DNA of 64,000 nucleotides from Trileptium ribeirensis. Its lineage: Eukaryota; Nematoda; Enoplea; Enoplida; Thoracostomopsidae. Made by a program: the position numbers and the translations under genes. The notes beneath the pieces are model-generated. The model did not search any database, was not told the origin of the DNA, and was given only the letters and a program-made list of their open reading frames with translations. Each line of letters begins with the position of its first letter. The first letter of the stretch is position 1. The DNA lies in the NCBI GenBank assembly GCA_030248225.1, contig JASANE010007152.1, positions 1-64,000 of the forward strand, written 5' to 3'. Shown piece after piece: positions 1 to 11,045 of the stretch.

Positions 1-960
1 ATGTTGTAACCTCGTTCAGTTACGTATTGCTCTTAAAATTTTTTGACGGGGTGAGGTCCGCACATAAAGGATTGAATGCCATCTATGAACATGTTTGCAC
101 TAAACACTAGGAAGAGTCAACCAAAACTGATTGGAAATTCAACGAGTTTATGAGTTTATTAATTTATGAAATAACATATGATAATATAAATATATATAAA
201 CAAATAATATTACAATACCAATTTTTAAGTTTCAGACTAAATATGGAAGTCAGGTCGGGCGCAGTGCAGGTCGGGTAGGTTCAGGCCGGGTCGGCTCGGG
301 ATGTGGTGCGCATCCACGGGTCGGGTCGGGTCAAACCGGGTTGGGCCACACGACTAAGAAATATGATACTCAGGATTCACAAGCGCAGTGCTATTGGTAA
401 AGTTTGGAATTCTCAGCGCAACGGATCACAGATGATTGACAGATGTTACTAGCTGAAGCACATTAAAACAAAATCTTTAAATGTACCCTTGTATGTATGT
501 ATCTGTGGTCTTCAATTGGGACCGAACTTATATCCTCTAAAATCTCTTCTCATGTATTTGTTGCGTTTTATATTACGGTTTTAATTCATCAAATTTCGTT
601 TTTAATTACATATATTTGGGATTTAGAAATTTAGGTTAAATTTGGACTAGGGAGGGTGGTGGGCTTCGGTTCGCTATGTTGGCGTTGTAAATTAATTTTA
701 CTATCATTTTTAATTCGAGGCCTGCTAATCCTCAGCACAGCAGATGTAACGAGGAAGGGTGGTGGGCTTTAGATAACTTATGTTGGTGTATTTAAACGCA
801 TCATCAACACTTCTTGATTTCAGGAGCGCTTCCAATCACATCAATCACACTACTAAACAGACAATTGTAATTACATATTCGTAAAGTCGCATTCCGAATT
901 ATTATGTTTTCAAAAATCATTTTTGCGCTATTAGTAACATCATATTTTATTACTATCAGC
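1..960. other. Non-coding AT-rich DNA with a GC-rich minisatellite-like patch
   Basis: No frame of convincing coding character is present. Positions about 245-350 hold a degenerate repeat of GGTCGGGT-like units that stands out from the AT-rich surroundings. A short motif around GGGTGGTGGGCTT occurs twice, near 651 and 758, each followed by a similar AT-rich tail, which suggests a small local duplication. Nothing else is recognised. Confidence 0.5.
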
Positions 961-1028
961 AAGACTCTAGCTCGATCCCGGAACTCTAGCTTGCAAGACT
1001 AGCGCGCTACCATTACACCGCAGGCCCC
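961..1028 (-). tRNA. tRNA-Ala(TGC)-like sequence, degenerate
   Basis: Read on the minus strand, the segment has a D-arm/A-box-like block (GGTGTAATGGTAGCGC), an anticodon arm with 5-bp stem CTAGT/GCTAG and 7-base loop CTTGCAA (anticodon TGC), and a B-box-like GGGATCGAGCT. The T-stem pairs poorly and no clean 7-bp acceptor stem is visible, so this is more likely a tRNA pseudogene or a tRNA-derived SINE head than a working tRNA. A covariance-model search would decide. Confidence 0.4.
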
Positions 1029-1029
1029 A

Positions 1030-3500
1030 ATCACAGCGTGTTCAGCTACGCTATATATTCTAGCGTAGTGAGATGCTACATCCTCATACATTCTATTTTT
1101 ATGGAGGAAACGGAACCGGCAAAATAAAGACCATGTAGTGTTTCTGAAGCTGAAAACAAATCATTGTGAGCATGTGGTTAAAATAAAAAAAATTTAGGGT
1201 TAGTTCTTTAATGATCTCGTTTATCAAGTTCAGTTCTTCTTGTCCCAAAAACGGATAGAACTACACCTTTGTTTATGGACCTCGGCGCATTAAGTAAGAT
1301 CACTAAGCAGAATATTTATCTATTGCCAAGTTGCAATGACATATTTAATGTTCTAGTGAAGTTGACTTCTTTATTTCACTACATCTAATGAGTTGTTACA
1401 GGTAACTATTCAAGAAAACTATGAAGGATGCAGACAAGAGAAAACACAGTGTTTGTCACCTTCTGTGAACTTTAGGAGTGAAAAGTTACGCTTTTCAGTC
1501 TATGCAATGCATATGCGCCTTATCAAAGACTTAGGTAATTTCAGGGGATAGAAGCCTATGAAATGGGAAGTCTTTTAGAAAGAGGTGCAGGAAATGTTAA
1601 CAACATCCCAATGGAACCTTTCTCATTTTTTGCGAACTCTACCTTAATTTTTCCTAATTTGTGCTATATATATTTCTGCGCGCCTTAGGCACGCGGGGGG
1701 TTGGCGATGTTGAGGTGGAGGGGGTGGAGGTAGAGTAGGGTGCTCCTCAAAGGAGTAGACCAGAGCCTCAGAAGAGATGCTGTGAGATCGTGGAGGGGTA
1801 GCCCCTAAACTCCTGATTCAGCATGTATACCATAAATATAGTGGAGAAGTATTTACATATTTACACGCGAGCAATAAAAATAATTGTTAAATTAATGTTT
1901 TAATCACGTATTAATTTTATTTATTATTTTTGTTTAATGCGTTCTGGGTTCCATCCACTTGTCTTCGTCCCCTTCTTACGAGTATTTAAAACGGGATCTA
2001 TCTTGCTGCTCACTCATTATCAGAACTCCAACATTCCCGGTGTAATGACTACTAAACCAAACCTTGTTGCTTTTGCACGCAGTCAGAGAAGCTGCCTTCA
2101 TTTATAAAATTTCACAGCGAGAACAGAAAGATGCAATTGAAGTTTGAAGACTTCTATGGCCGATGTATGACTATGGTATGATATTAATCCTTATCTCTTT
2201 ACGTCCCGAACAAATTAACATTTCGAACGTCGATGAAAAATTACTGTTCGCCGCGAGGTATCGTACCCCGATCTATCCAGTGGAAGTCACGTTTACTAAC
2301 TTTTGGGCTATTTCGGAGTTATTCTCGGATTCTTAAAGCTCTTCGCAAAGCGAGCGAACAACAACACCGCGTTCAATCGTGCAGTATTCGCCGAATTTAG
2401 TTAGTACCACACAGTCAAACTAGTTTTTTGTTGTCGAACAACACTAGATGTTCAAGGGTTAGCATAAACCACACCATTCTAATGCAACCGGCTTGCTACT
2501 CACAGCATGCATTATGACTCGACTTACAGCCGTCTAAAAACGACTTACATCTGACAACTGCTCAGCTGTGATCGTTCATAAAATCTTGTTGTTTCTAACT
2601 GTTATAATCAACAATAAAAACCTTAACAACGTTATACTCATCACGGATTACTTAAATATTTTGCTACATCCAGTCTACTAAAATTCCAAAAGATACTGTG
2701 AAACAAAACAGACAAGAACAAAGTTCAATGGTTGATACTGGTGCTCAACGTATTTAACACAGACATGTATATAGTCATAAGCTGCATATTCGACAACAGA
2801 GTGTACGATATCATTTGTACCAATCCATTTCAATTCACAAAATGTTTCATCAACAACAATGTCAGCGGCGGATTTTATTACGAACTCAAGCACTACTGCA
2901 ACTAACAGAATCCACCAAACGAGGCACAGCTCCTTAAAAGTGTGGAGCATGTCGATGTAAATGTTCATTATTCTCGGATTTCTCGAGGGGTATTCTCTTG
3001 ATGATGGATATAAATGGTAATGGTGGACTTTAGTTTTGCGATGGTTTCGGATTTTGCACTAATTCGGTAGCATTTGGAAAGCTCTACTACTGACTTATGG
3101 TTGTGTTATAGCGAGATGGTGTGAAGTAATTAAAATACTAACCTTTAATTTGTTTGTTGCATCTTATGACTGCGGGTAGACTAGCACTAATGTAGTGACA
3201 GCTTTTTGAAATTTATAAAGAAATGCACAAACCAAACTCTTATGGCAGTTTTTAACAATATGCAGGCTACACACATCTATCATCTTTTCAGCTGTGCATG
3301 AAATGCTAATGCAGGGGTGAGAATTTTGCCGTAGCTGCTCGTAAAATGTTATCGCCGACAGGAAATAAACTTGGTGACAATAATTATCTGACAGATGTCT
3401 TAAAAACGTTGTTTCATTATAACAATAATTTGCTTAGTTGTAATATAGTCTATATGTGAAAGCCGTGCATACAAATGTCTGAATGCACGGTTAGCTATAT
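1030..3500. other. Non-coding, no recognised feature
   Basis: AT-rich sequence with only short unconvincing frames. A G-rich stretch lies at about 1690-1740. A 96-codon minus-strand frame at 2678-2968 resembles no family I know and has no supporting context, so it is not called as a gene. Confidence 0.4.
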
Positions 3501-3503
3501 AAC

Positions 3504-3650
3504 AAGTTAGTTGTAGCACAGGTAACAGTGCGTTCAAAGATTTGTACGCACGGTAACTTGTTCAAACTCGTGCTATGGCACTCGTTTGAACTCTTCACAA
3601 CCGTGCGTACAAATCTTCGAACGCACTGCTGCCTATGCTAAAACTATTAC
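3504..3650. repeat. Long imperfect inverted repeat (hairpin)
   Basis: Arms of about 64 bp, roughly 3504-3567 and 3584-3650, are near-complements around a loop of about 16 bases (TCGTGCTATGGCACTC, itself partly palindromic). The best-matched core pairs GTGCGTTC-AAGATTTGTACGCACGG with its complement. A related shorter piece (GCCGTGCATACAAATG) occurs just upstream at about 3461. Probably a small foldback or MITE-like remnant. Confidence 0.7.
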
Positions 3651-5220
3651 TTGTCAAATAATCTCCTGCCACCTTGCTACGACAAACACTATCTACACAT
3701 ATTTTATCATAATAACCATAACACAATAATGAATCTTTTCACGTCTACTAACCTATTAGGTTTACATGAGATGGGGAGTCAGCACCTGTTTGACACTAGG
3801 ATTTAAGCAGTGCCTTGTTAATGTCTCATTCTTGCGGAATTTTAGTGTTGCCGGCAACTTGTTAATCCGTGAACTGACTTGGCCAGAGTTTTATAAAAGA
3901 TGTAGGTTATTAGAAATTTATTAACACCGTCACAATAACCGTTTCAAAAAGTATAACGATAATCCGTCAATATGTATTAGTTTTAAGCAACTTCCGGCTT
4001 TGAAGTCAAATAGCCTGCCGTAGGTTAGTCGAGGATAGATCAAAAGCGGTTGGTGGCTCAGTGATCGGTCGGCGTCACAACCGCCGGCCGACGACTCAAC
4101 GGACGTCAACGCCTTGTCTACGGCCTATGGAAGGCTAAATGTCAAGAAACTCGTCAAACTATAGTAAGAATTTAATTTTCATTAATTCTACTTTAGCACT
4201 TGTTCAAAAATTTGCACGATTTGCATGTGTTTTAGCTAGTATATATTTTAGTCAATGGCTAGCAGCGCTGAATCCTGCGCCTAGGTAAACTATTAAAACG
4301 TACGGCCATTTAGTGTTTAACGGCCTGCGGACTGCTTTCACGGCTGTTACCCCACACTAATGTACATTGCCTACCCTGTCCCAGGGTCAAAATCAGTTAA
4401 GATTTTGCTGTTTATGGGCACACTTTCTATGGTTGATTTCATTTGATTCCCATTTTTACGGCATAAGGTATCTAGCAAAAAGCGTAGGAACATATCCTGT
4501 GCTTTGCCCGTTAAAAAAGACAAAAAATCTACTGCTGATAAAAATCAGAATGAACGTTTAGCAACATAATTCGTCTGCAATTAGAGCTCTAATTTGACTG
4601 AAGTTTTATATAGCTTGGGCACCTACAATCAAGATTGTGTTTTTCCCTGAAAATATTTATGCCATGGGTTTCTATTTCAATTCATAATTTGGAATTTTTA
4701 ATGTAACGCCTTCAAACAACCAATGGTACAGTCCAGTTGACAAAGCGTACATTTTATGTGTCATGCCGTAATGTTATAATTACCAACCCTTTTGCAATTA
4801 AATTTTATGTGATCAAAGATGACTTGACACAACCACTGTAAATTTTTGACGGCGTCGTTTATAGCTTTTAGCTGTATATAAATTAAAGTTGAAAATCCAT
4901 GTGCCCTTACACACGTATAGTGTGAGTACAGTTTTTTGAATAAATAGTACCTCACCATTTGTTTGCTAATAACAATCAAACAAATTCTAAGAATTTTGTG
5001 CCAACTTACTACAACGAAGGTGTTAGTTGCAGTATATACTACATGTTTGGCCCAGGTACATGTAATGTGCCTACCTAGCGCAATGCACACCATAACTTTT
5101 CAGTTAAAAACGTGACTAACAAGCGCGAAAGCTGTGCACTGATGTCTCGGGAATACTATCGTTAGAAACGGGACATTTTTTGTGTTAAGTGAATAATTCT
5201 TTAAGACTTAATCGTATAGT
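3651..5220. other. Non-coding, no recognised feature
   Basis: AT-rich sequence with no domain-bearing frame. Small frames at 4367-4561 and 4761-5093 show no family resemblance and no context for function. Confidence 0.4.
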
Positions 5221-5345
5221 CATACATGGCGGCAGGGGGGTAGGGGGGTAACCCCCCTGAGGTCCGGACCCCCCCCCCCCCCCCCCCCCGAGGTCGAAAA
5301 GCCAGGGGGTAACCCGCCCCCGGGGTTGGGGTGCGCAGCACCCCC
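5221..5345. repeat. G/C homopolymer tracts with a 21-base C run
   Basis: A G6-TA-G6-TAA-C6 block is followed at about 5269-5289 by 21 consecutive C residues and then further C/G runs. The first block can fold as a G6/C6 hairpin, and the tracts could form G-quadruplex or i-motif structures. Similar G runs recur at about 5777-5787 and 5933-5940, where a related GGGGGGTTACCC motif is seen, so the two sites may belong to one repeat family. The exact C-run length may be affected by sequencing error. Confidence 0.7.
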
Positions 5346-5480
5346 CACAATATGGGGGCTTGGCAGCTCCTCGACGAGTGTCGAAGTAGGACCTTTGTGC
5401 AAAACCTTGCGCAAATTGCGCATGCTTGTTGCTAAAGGTGCATGTGCGGCCGTAAGTTTATGGAAAGCTTTATTGTTCAC

Positions 5481-6114
5481 GACGTCATTCCCTGAAGTAA
5501 AAGTTATTGAATTATACTTATTTATATACTAACACTAACTAGATATTTAGAGATTGAAAGTCTGCTATGGTCTACGGTGTCCATGCAAAATAATGCCGTG
5601 TCTGCTTCGAATATGAAGGATCTTCTTAAAGGCAAATGTGTATGGTTTTGTTTGGCGAATTTGTTGTAAACAGAAACTGCCAGCTGCCGGTAAACAGAAA
5701 CTTTACATTTTACACAATTCTCAGAATTATAAATACTCAGAATGCCATCTACACTTCTCAGAATTGGAAACCCCGAAGGGGGGGGGGTGGTGTGGAGCCC
5801 AAAACCCTCCGCCTCGACCAGTTTTGAGGGTTGACCCTAGTGCAAAAACTGAACTCATAGGCGAAAAATATGGCTGCTAGGACCAAGAAAAAAGGTCCTA
5901 ACGACCAACCCCCTAGGAAAATTTGGCCGGCCAGGGGGGTTACCCTTTGCCCCCTCCACTTGCAGAACCGGCTACAATCCGTAAGACCTCGGACGTCGGC
6001 TCGTGTATGGTCTACATCGCTGCTTTGTTTTGCTGTATTGCTAGTTTTTGCATCTACAAATATTAGGTACGACTATTAGGTATTTTGCATCTATAACTAC
6101 AAATATTTGCATCT
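5481..6114. other. Non-coding, G-tract-rich DNA
   Basis: Overlapping short frames at 5636-6079 contain no recognisable domain. The GGGGGG-containing patches suggest a relic of the same repeat seen at 5.22-5.35 kb. Confidence 0.35.
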
Positions 6115-7660
6115 ATTAAATTCATCTACATTTAAAGTCAATGTTGCAAGCATTTAAAAAAAGCCTTCCGAGCAGCTCCATCGGTCGGTATAAGTCGAAA
6201 TGTTGTAACCTTCGCTGTTAAAAGTGTATACGCAGATAACAAAATTAGCGTAGGTATGAATGATGAGCTGGACGGGTCCAAATTCTATAAATCAATTTTT
6301 CTGTATACCTACATCTGGCAAAAAGTATTTTTAGTATATTTTCTCAAAAGCACATTTGAGGCATTAAAATTAAAAAATTATTTCGAAAAAAAAGATTTTT
6401 GCGTGTAAATTTCGCGAAATTTTCAGCGTCTTGCTACATCCAAAGCATAAAAATTTTGAAATATTTTTAGAATTCATCAGCGAATAAAATCACTTAGACT
6501 AAAATCGAAAATTTTCACCTATACAAAACAGTCTGTGCTCTTCCTACATTGTTAAATAATAAATAAATAATTTTCATTTTTGGACTTCTATCGAGCAAAT
6601 ATTTTTTAATGTTTCACAAACGAATGATATACGAGGTTATAAGATACAACCACAATCCTTTTATTTCCACTAAATATAGGAACCTTAGCTTAGGCTAAGA
6701 CTACGGCATGGCATGCATTATACTTCGGCCCCTAAAGTTGACATGGGCCTTTCCGCTTATATAGTCTCATGGCTACAATACAGCAGCAATCAAGTTTGGT
6801 GCTAAATCATTCCAACACTCTCACCAAACTGCTTTCCACAACAAATTGAGTTTCGTTGAACGAGGCTGTAGTAACATCCGAATGCAATTGGGCATGAAAA
6901 TTGATCATCTTGGGAGCAGAGTTTCGGTTTGTTGGTTGTTTCGTCAATCAACGCTGCTTGAGCGTCTGGACAACCTAAACATTATAATATTTAGAGTTAC
7001 TTATGCATATGGACATTAACAGTAAATATATCACATTCATTGTAACGTACGCGAATAAATTATGACAAACAACAGCAAGATAATCCATATCATATCCGTA
7101 AGATAACAACATTATTTTCGCCTTTGTAATACTATCCAAAATCCCTAAGACGACTATTTTAGAAACGAAATAAACTAAGTCTGTAGCACACTACAATTGC
7201 GTATAATTACATTCCAAATTGAACCGTTGAACGAAAAAGGTGACAGGTTGTGACCACAGTTATGGCAAAACGTGCCATAATAGTAAACGCAAAAAATGGT
7301 AGCTATTTTTGTTGTCATGAAGCGAAACTTCAAAAGTGAGTATATTTACAAGATTAGTGGGATGTGCGTTTTTCTTAATTTGCAATTACTTAGCCCTTCA
7401 GTTTAGTGCATAGAGTCGCATGTTTCCAACCGTGTACATTTGGACACGATACCGTAGCCAGTTTGTCATGCGTTTGCAGGTTGTTGTTATTCACTCGTTT
7501 TGCTACGTTTCTTAATGAACTGAGCAACGGATCTTAAATGGAGTAGTGGCTTACGTACGATGCCTGGAGCCAAACGATCCAGATTCAACCCGCCCCTGCG
7601 CAAATGTTTGCTCAACATTGTACGAATTGCATATTGAGTCATACGAGAAAGGAGTAATAA
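6115..7660. repeat. Dispersed repeat family, copy A
   Basis: This stretch aligns by eye with 8712-10180 in several blocks in the same order: a block around 6170-6290, one ending near 6660 with TATAAGATACAACCA, one at about 6830-6940, one at about 7240-7320, and one at about 7545-7655 that encodes a similar peptide (ELHIESYEK versus ELHIESYGK). Blocks are separated by indels and substitutions, so the copies are old. No transposase or polymerase motif is visible, so the family type is unknown; it could be a non-autonomous element. Confidence 0.6.
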
Positions 7661-7789
7661 TATACAATAGTGTGATTCGCAAGCTTATAGCTTCTACTGC
7701 GTATTTAGGAACATGTCGGAGGAGTGTCAACTCGGTGTTTCGCCAGTTTCTGACATATTTTTATCGCTACCATCGTGACCACATATAAA

Positions 7790-8711
7790 CATTTGTTTTG
7801 TAACTGCGTCAAGCTGTGATATCATTTCGGGCATTTCTTTGACTCTTAACTCATAGTCTTTACTTATACGTTGTTCAACTATGCTAAATCAGTGCAGCGT
7901 AACAATAGAATATGTGATATTGAGCTTTGTATGTTACGTTGAATCGCCCTTCAGAAATGGCAACAGACCAGCGCTGAGACACTTGAGTTGAAGTCCACGA
8001 CATCGCCCGACCCTTAACCCTTTGGGTCTTTTGAGTTAAATTATGTCTTAAGATTACGAAACCTGCTTTAATGTTGTATATATTTTGTGTATGCGGTATA
8101 CGTTCAACATTGTTAATACATGTAGAATTCCCAAGTACCGTTGAGCCTTTGGTGTACTAAATTGATGGGTTATACGCAATTTTTACCCCAAACCCACAGT
8201 TTTATAAAACAGAAAACAAACTATATTTTTTGTTCTCAAAATATTGTCGTCTAGTTGTGCCTTTTACTACTTTTTCTTATATCCAAGCTGAAAGTTTCGA
8301 CGTCGACTGTTCAAATGAATTTTTTCTTTTATGCATTATATATTGCGGCAGTTAATATGTTGGCACATTATTACATAACTGCTGAGCCATGAAGATCTCC
8401 AATTTTGGATTTGTTTTTTGTTTTACCCTTTGCTTCTTTCGTTCAAGTATCCCTAAAGGACTATTTCAACGATAGTTGGCAATTCGTCAACTAAAGTGTT
8501 TAGTATTTCCAAAACTTTTATGTAGTAGGGTCTGGTATTTAATTATAAGATCATGTAGCTAGTACAAATAATTCTAGATTGTAGCTTTTAATCATAACTC
8601 AGCGTCGGTTTATCGTCTGGGTGTTACCGATAGCTTAAAATGTTTCTGTAGATGTGTTATGGGGATTTAGGTGTAGATGTAAAGTTACAGGTCTATATCT
8701 CGTCTTATTTC
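7790..8711. other. Non-coding spacer between the two repeat copies
   Basis: AT-rich sequence without a convincing frame or recognised repeat. Confidence 0.4.
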
Positions 8712-10335
8712 TACTATTAAATTAATCTACATTTTAAGTCTGTGTTGTAGGCATTTAAAAACGTTTCTGACCAGCTCCATCAGTCCAATGTTATAACCTT
8801 CGCTGTTAAAGTGTATATGCAGACAACGAAATTAGTGTAGGCATGAATGATGAGCTGAACGGGTCCAAATTCCATAAATCAACTTTTCGGCATCAGTAGA
8901 CTTGGCATGAAATATTTTGAAAATATTTTTTTCGAAATCACACTGGGGGGTATTAAAAAATTAAAAAATGAATTCGAAAGAAAAAGATTTTTGGGTATAA
9001 ATTTCGTGAAATTTTCTATGTCTTCCTACAGCCAAAAAATAATAATTTTCGAAATGTTTTTTAAAATCCATCAGCGAAAAGAATCATTTAGACTATAAAA
9101 TCGAAAATTTTCACCTATATAAACCATTCTGTCCTTTTCTTGCATTTCTAAATAAATAAATAAATATAATTTACATTTTTGAATTTCTTTCGAGCAAATA
9201 ATTTTTTAATGTTTCACAAACAAAATGATATACTAGGTTATAAGATACAACCAAACTCCTATTATTTCCACTCGATAAGAATACAACGATAGAGCCGCTT
9301 TGATCGTTCCAGTTATCTCATGGCTACAATGCAGTATAAATAAATTTTGATGCTAATCATTCCATCACGGTCGCTCACCAAACTGCTTTCCACAACAAAT
9401 CGAGCTTCGTTGAACGAGACTATAGTAACATTCGAATGCAATTGGGCATGAAAATTGATCATCTTGGGAGCAGAGTTTCGGTTTGTTGGTTGTTACGTCT
9501 GTTAACGCTTTGACCGTTTGGGCAACCTAAAGAATTATAATAATTGGTGTCACTAATGGATTTGGGTATGCACAGTAAATATTGGGCATTCATTGCAAAA
9601 TAAGTGAATAAATTATGATAAACAACAGTAAGATGGCCCAAATAGATTTATTTTACAACGCAGACTTATCATATCGATCAGTTCTGAAACGAATTAAACT
9701 AAGTCTTGACTACAATACAATTGCGTTTAATGACAATCCAAATTTAAACGTTGGACAAAAACGTGACGGGTTGTGACCACAGTTATGGCAAAACGTGCCA
9801 TAATAGTAAACAAAAAAAATAGTAGCTATTTTTGTTGTCATTAAATGAAATGCAAAAACGTAGCATGTTTACAAGATTAGTGCAAAGTGCGTTTTCCTTA
9901 ATGGGGGTAAAACTTTACCCTTTCAGTGTATAGAGTCTCATGTTTACAGCTTGTACAAATCGACGAGATGCGCTAGCCAGTTTTTCATGCGTTTCCAAGT
10001 GTGCTGCTATTCGCTCAGTTTGCGAGGTTTCTTCAGGAACTGAGCAACGGATCTTAATAAATAGCGTAGTGGATTGCGTACGAGGCTCGCAGCCAAACGA
10101 TCCACAATCAATCCGCCGCTGCCCAAAAGTATGTTCAACATCGTACGAATTGCACATTGAGTCGTACGGTAAAGAAGTAAAACGGCCCGAATTTAATATT
10201 TCTCCCACATTGGTTTGCTTACGTAGTGACAAACTTGCAAATTATGTTAATAAATGGTTACACAATAGATGGTTTTCTGGTGAAGAAGTGGCCAAAGTTA
10301 GCCTGGAGGCCTTCCCTAATTGCCGAGCAAAATAA
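8712..10335. repeat. Dispersed repeat family, copy B
   Basis: Direct-orientation partner of 6115-7660 with the same block order. The shared blocks end near 10180. A 131-codon plus-strand frame at 9940-10335 covers the homologous block but is not preserved in copy A, so it is probably not a conserved gene. Confidence 0.6.
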
Positions 10336-10339
10336 AACG

Positions 10340-10935
10340 CTCTAATCCTCAAATTCCGCATGAAAAACGGGAAAGTCGCTGAAGTTCAATCAACTTGGGA
10401 ATCTAAGATGTTTGGGCAACTGGGAAATCAGGAAAGCGTGAAATTTTGAAAGAAAATTTTAGAATTAGATAAACTGGTAATTCAAAAACGCGGAATTTGG
10501 GAAACTGAGAATCGGGGAAAGTGAAAAATTGTGAATATAGGAAGCAGAAAAACTGAGAATTAGGGAAAGCATGAATTTGTCAGAGTTGGTATTTGGCAAA
10601 CTGGAAGAATTGGGAAGGAGGGAATTTGGGAAATTGGGAACTCAGACCTACGTCGAATGCGAAATTTGCTAAATTCAATTAAACTGGCAATTTGAATAAA
10701 ATGGGGAAGAGAAAATTTGGAAAGTGTGGAAATTGGGAAACTGGAAATTTGGGAACTTTTGAGTTCAGGAAACAGGGAGCTCGCAATAGTAGAAATTAGA
10801 AATTTGACAAAGTCAAAATTTCGGAAACGGGTTTTTGGGAAACTTGGAAACTGCGAATACGCGGAAACTGGCACAGTTGTAAACTGAGAATCTAAGAATA
10901 GGAATGTGTGCACTTTGGGCACGTGAAAACGAAGA
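10340..10935. repeat. Degenerate purine-rich minisatellite
   Basis: About 600 bp of loosely repeated units resembling GGGAAACTGGGAATTT on the plus strand, with unit lengths of about 14-20 bases and heavy decay. The opposite strand reads as an open but low-complexity serine/phenylalanine-rich frame (10560-10922) that is a by-product of the repeat, not a gene. Confidence 0.6.
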
Positions 10936-11045
10936 AAGGGTAGAAGTTAGTGAATTTAAGCCTTAGTTTTAGTATGTGGCTTAGGCTTTTAGGCTTAATC
11001 TCAGTCTAAGGCTTCAGCTTATAAATTAAAACTTAAGGTTTATAT
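10936..11045. repeat. Short TTAGGC-like degenerate repeat
   Basis: Several scattered copies of GCTTAGGCTT, TTAGGCTTAA and TAAGCCTTAG occur within about 100 bp. They resemble the motif that makes up the clearer minisatellite at 58.97-59.17 kb. Decay is strong, so this is tentative. Confidence 0.4.

Noticed and set aside
9915..10232. Possible transposase-like helix-turn-helix frame on the minus strand of repeat copy B
   Set aside because: No motif could be matched and the frame is broken in copy A.
10560..10922. 120-codon Ser/Phe-rich frame
   Set aside because: Reverse reading of a degenerate minisatellite.
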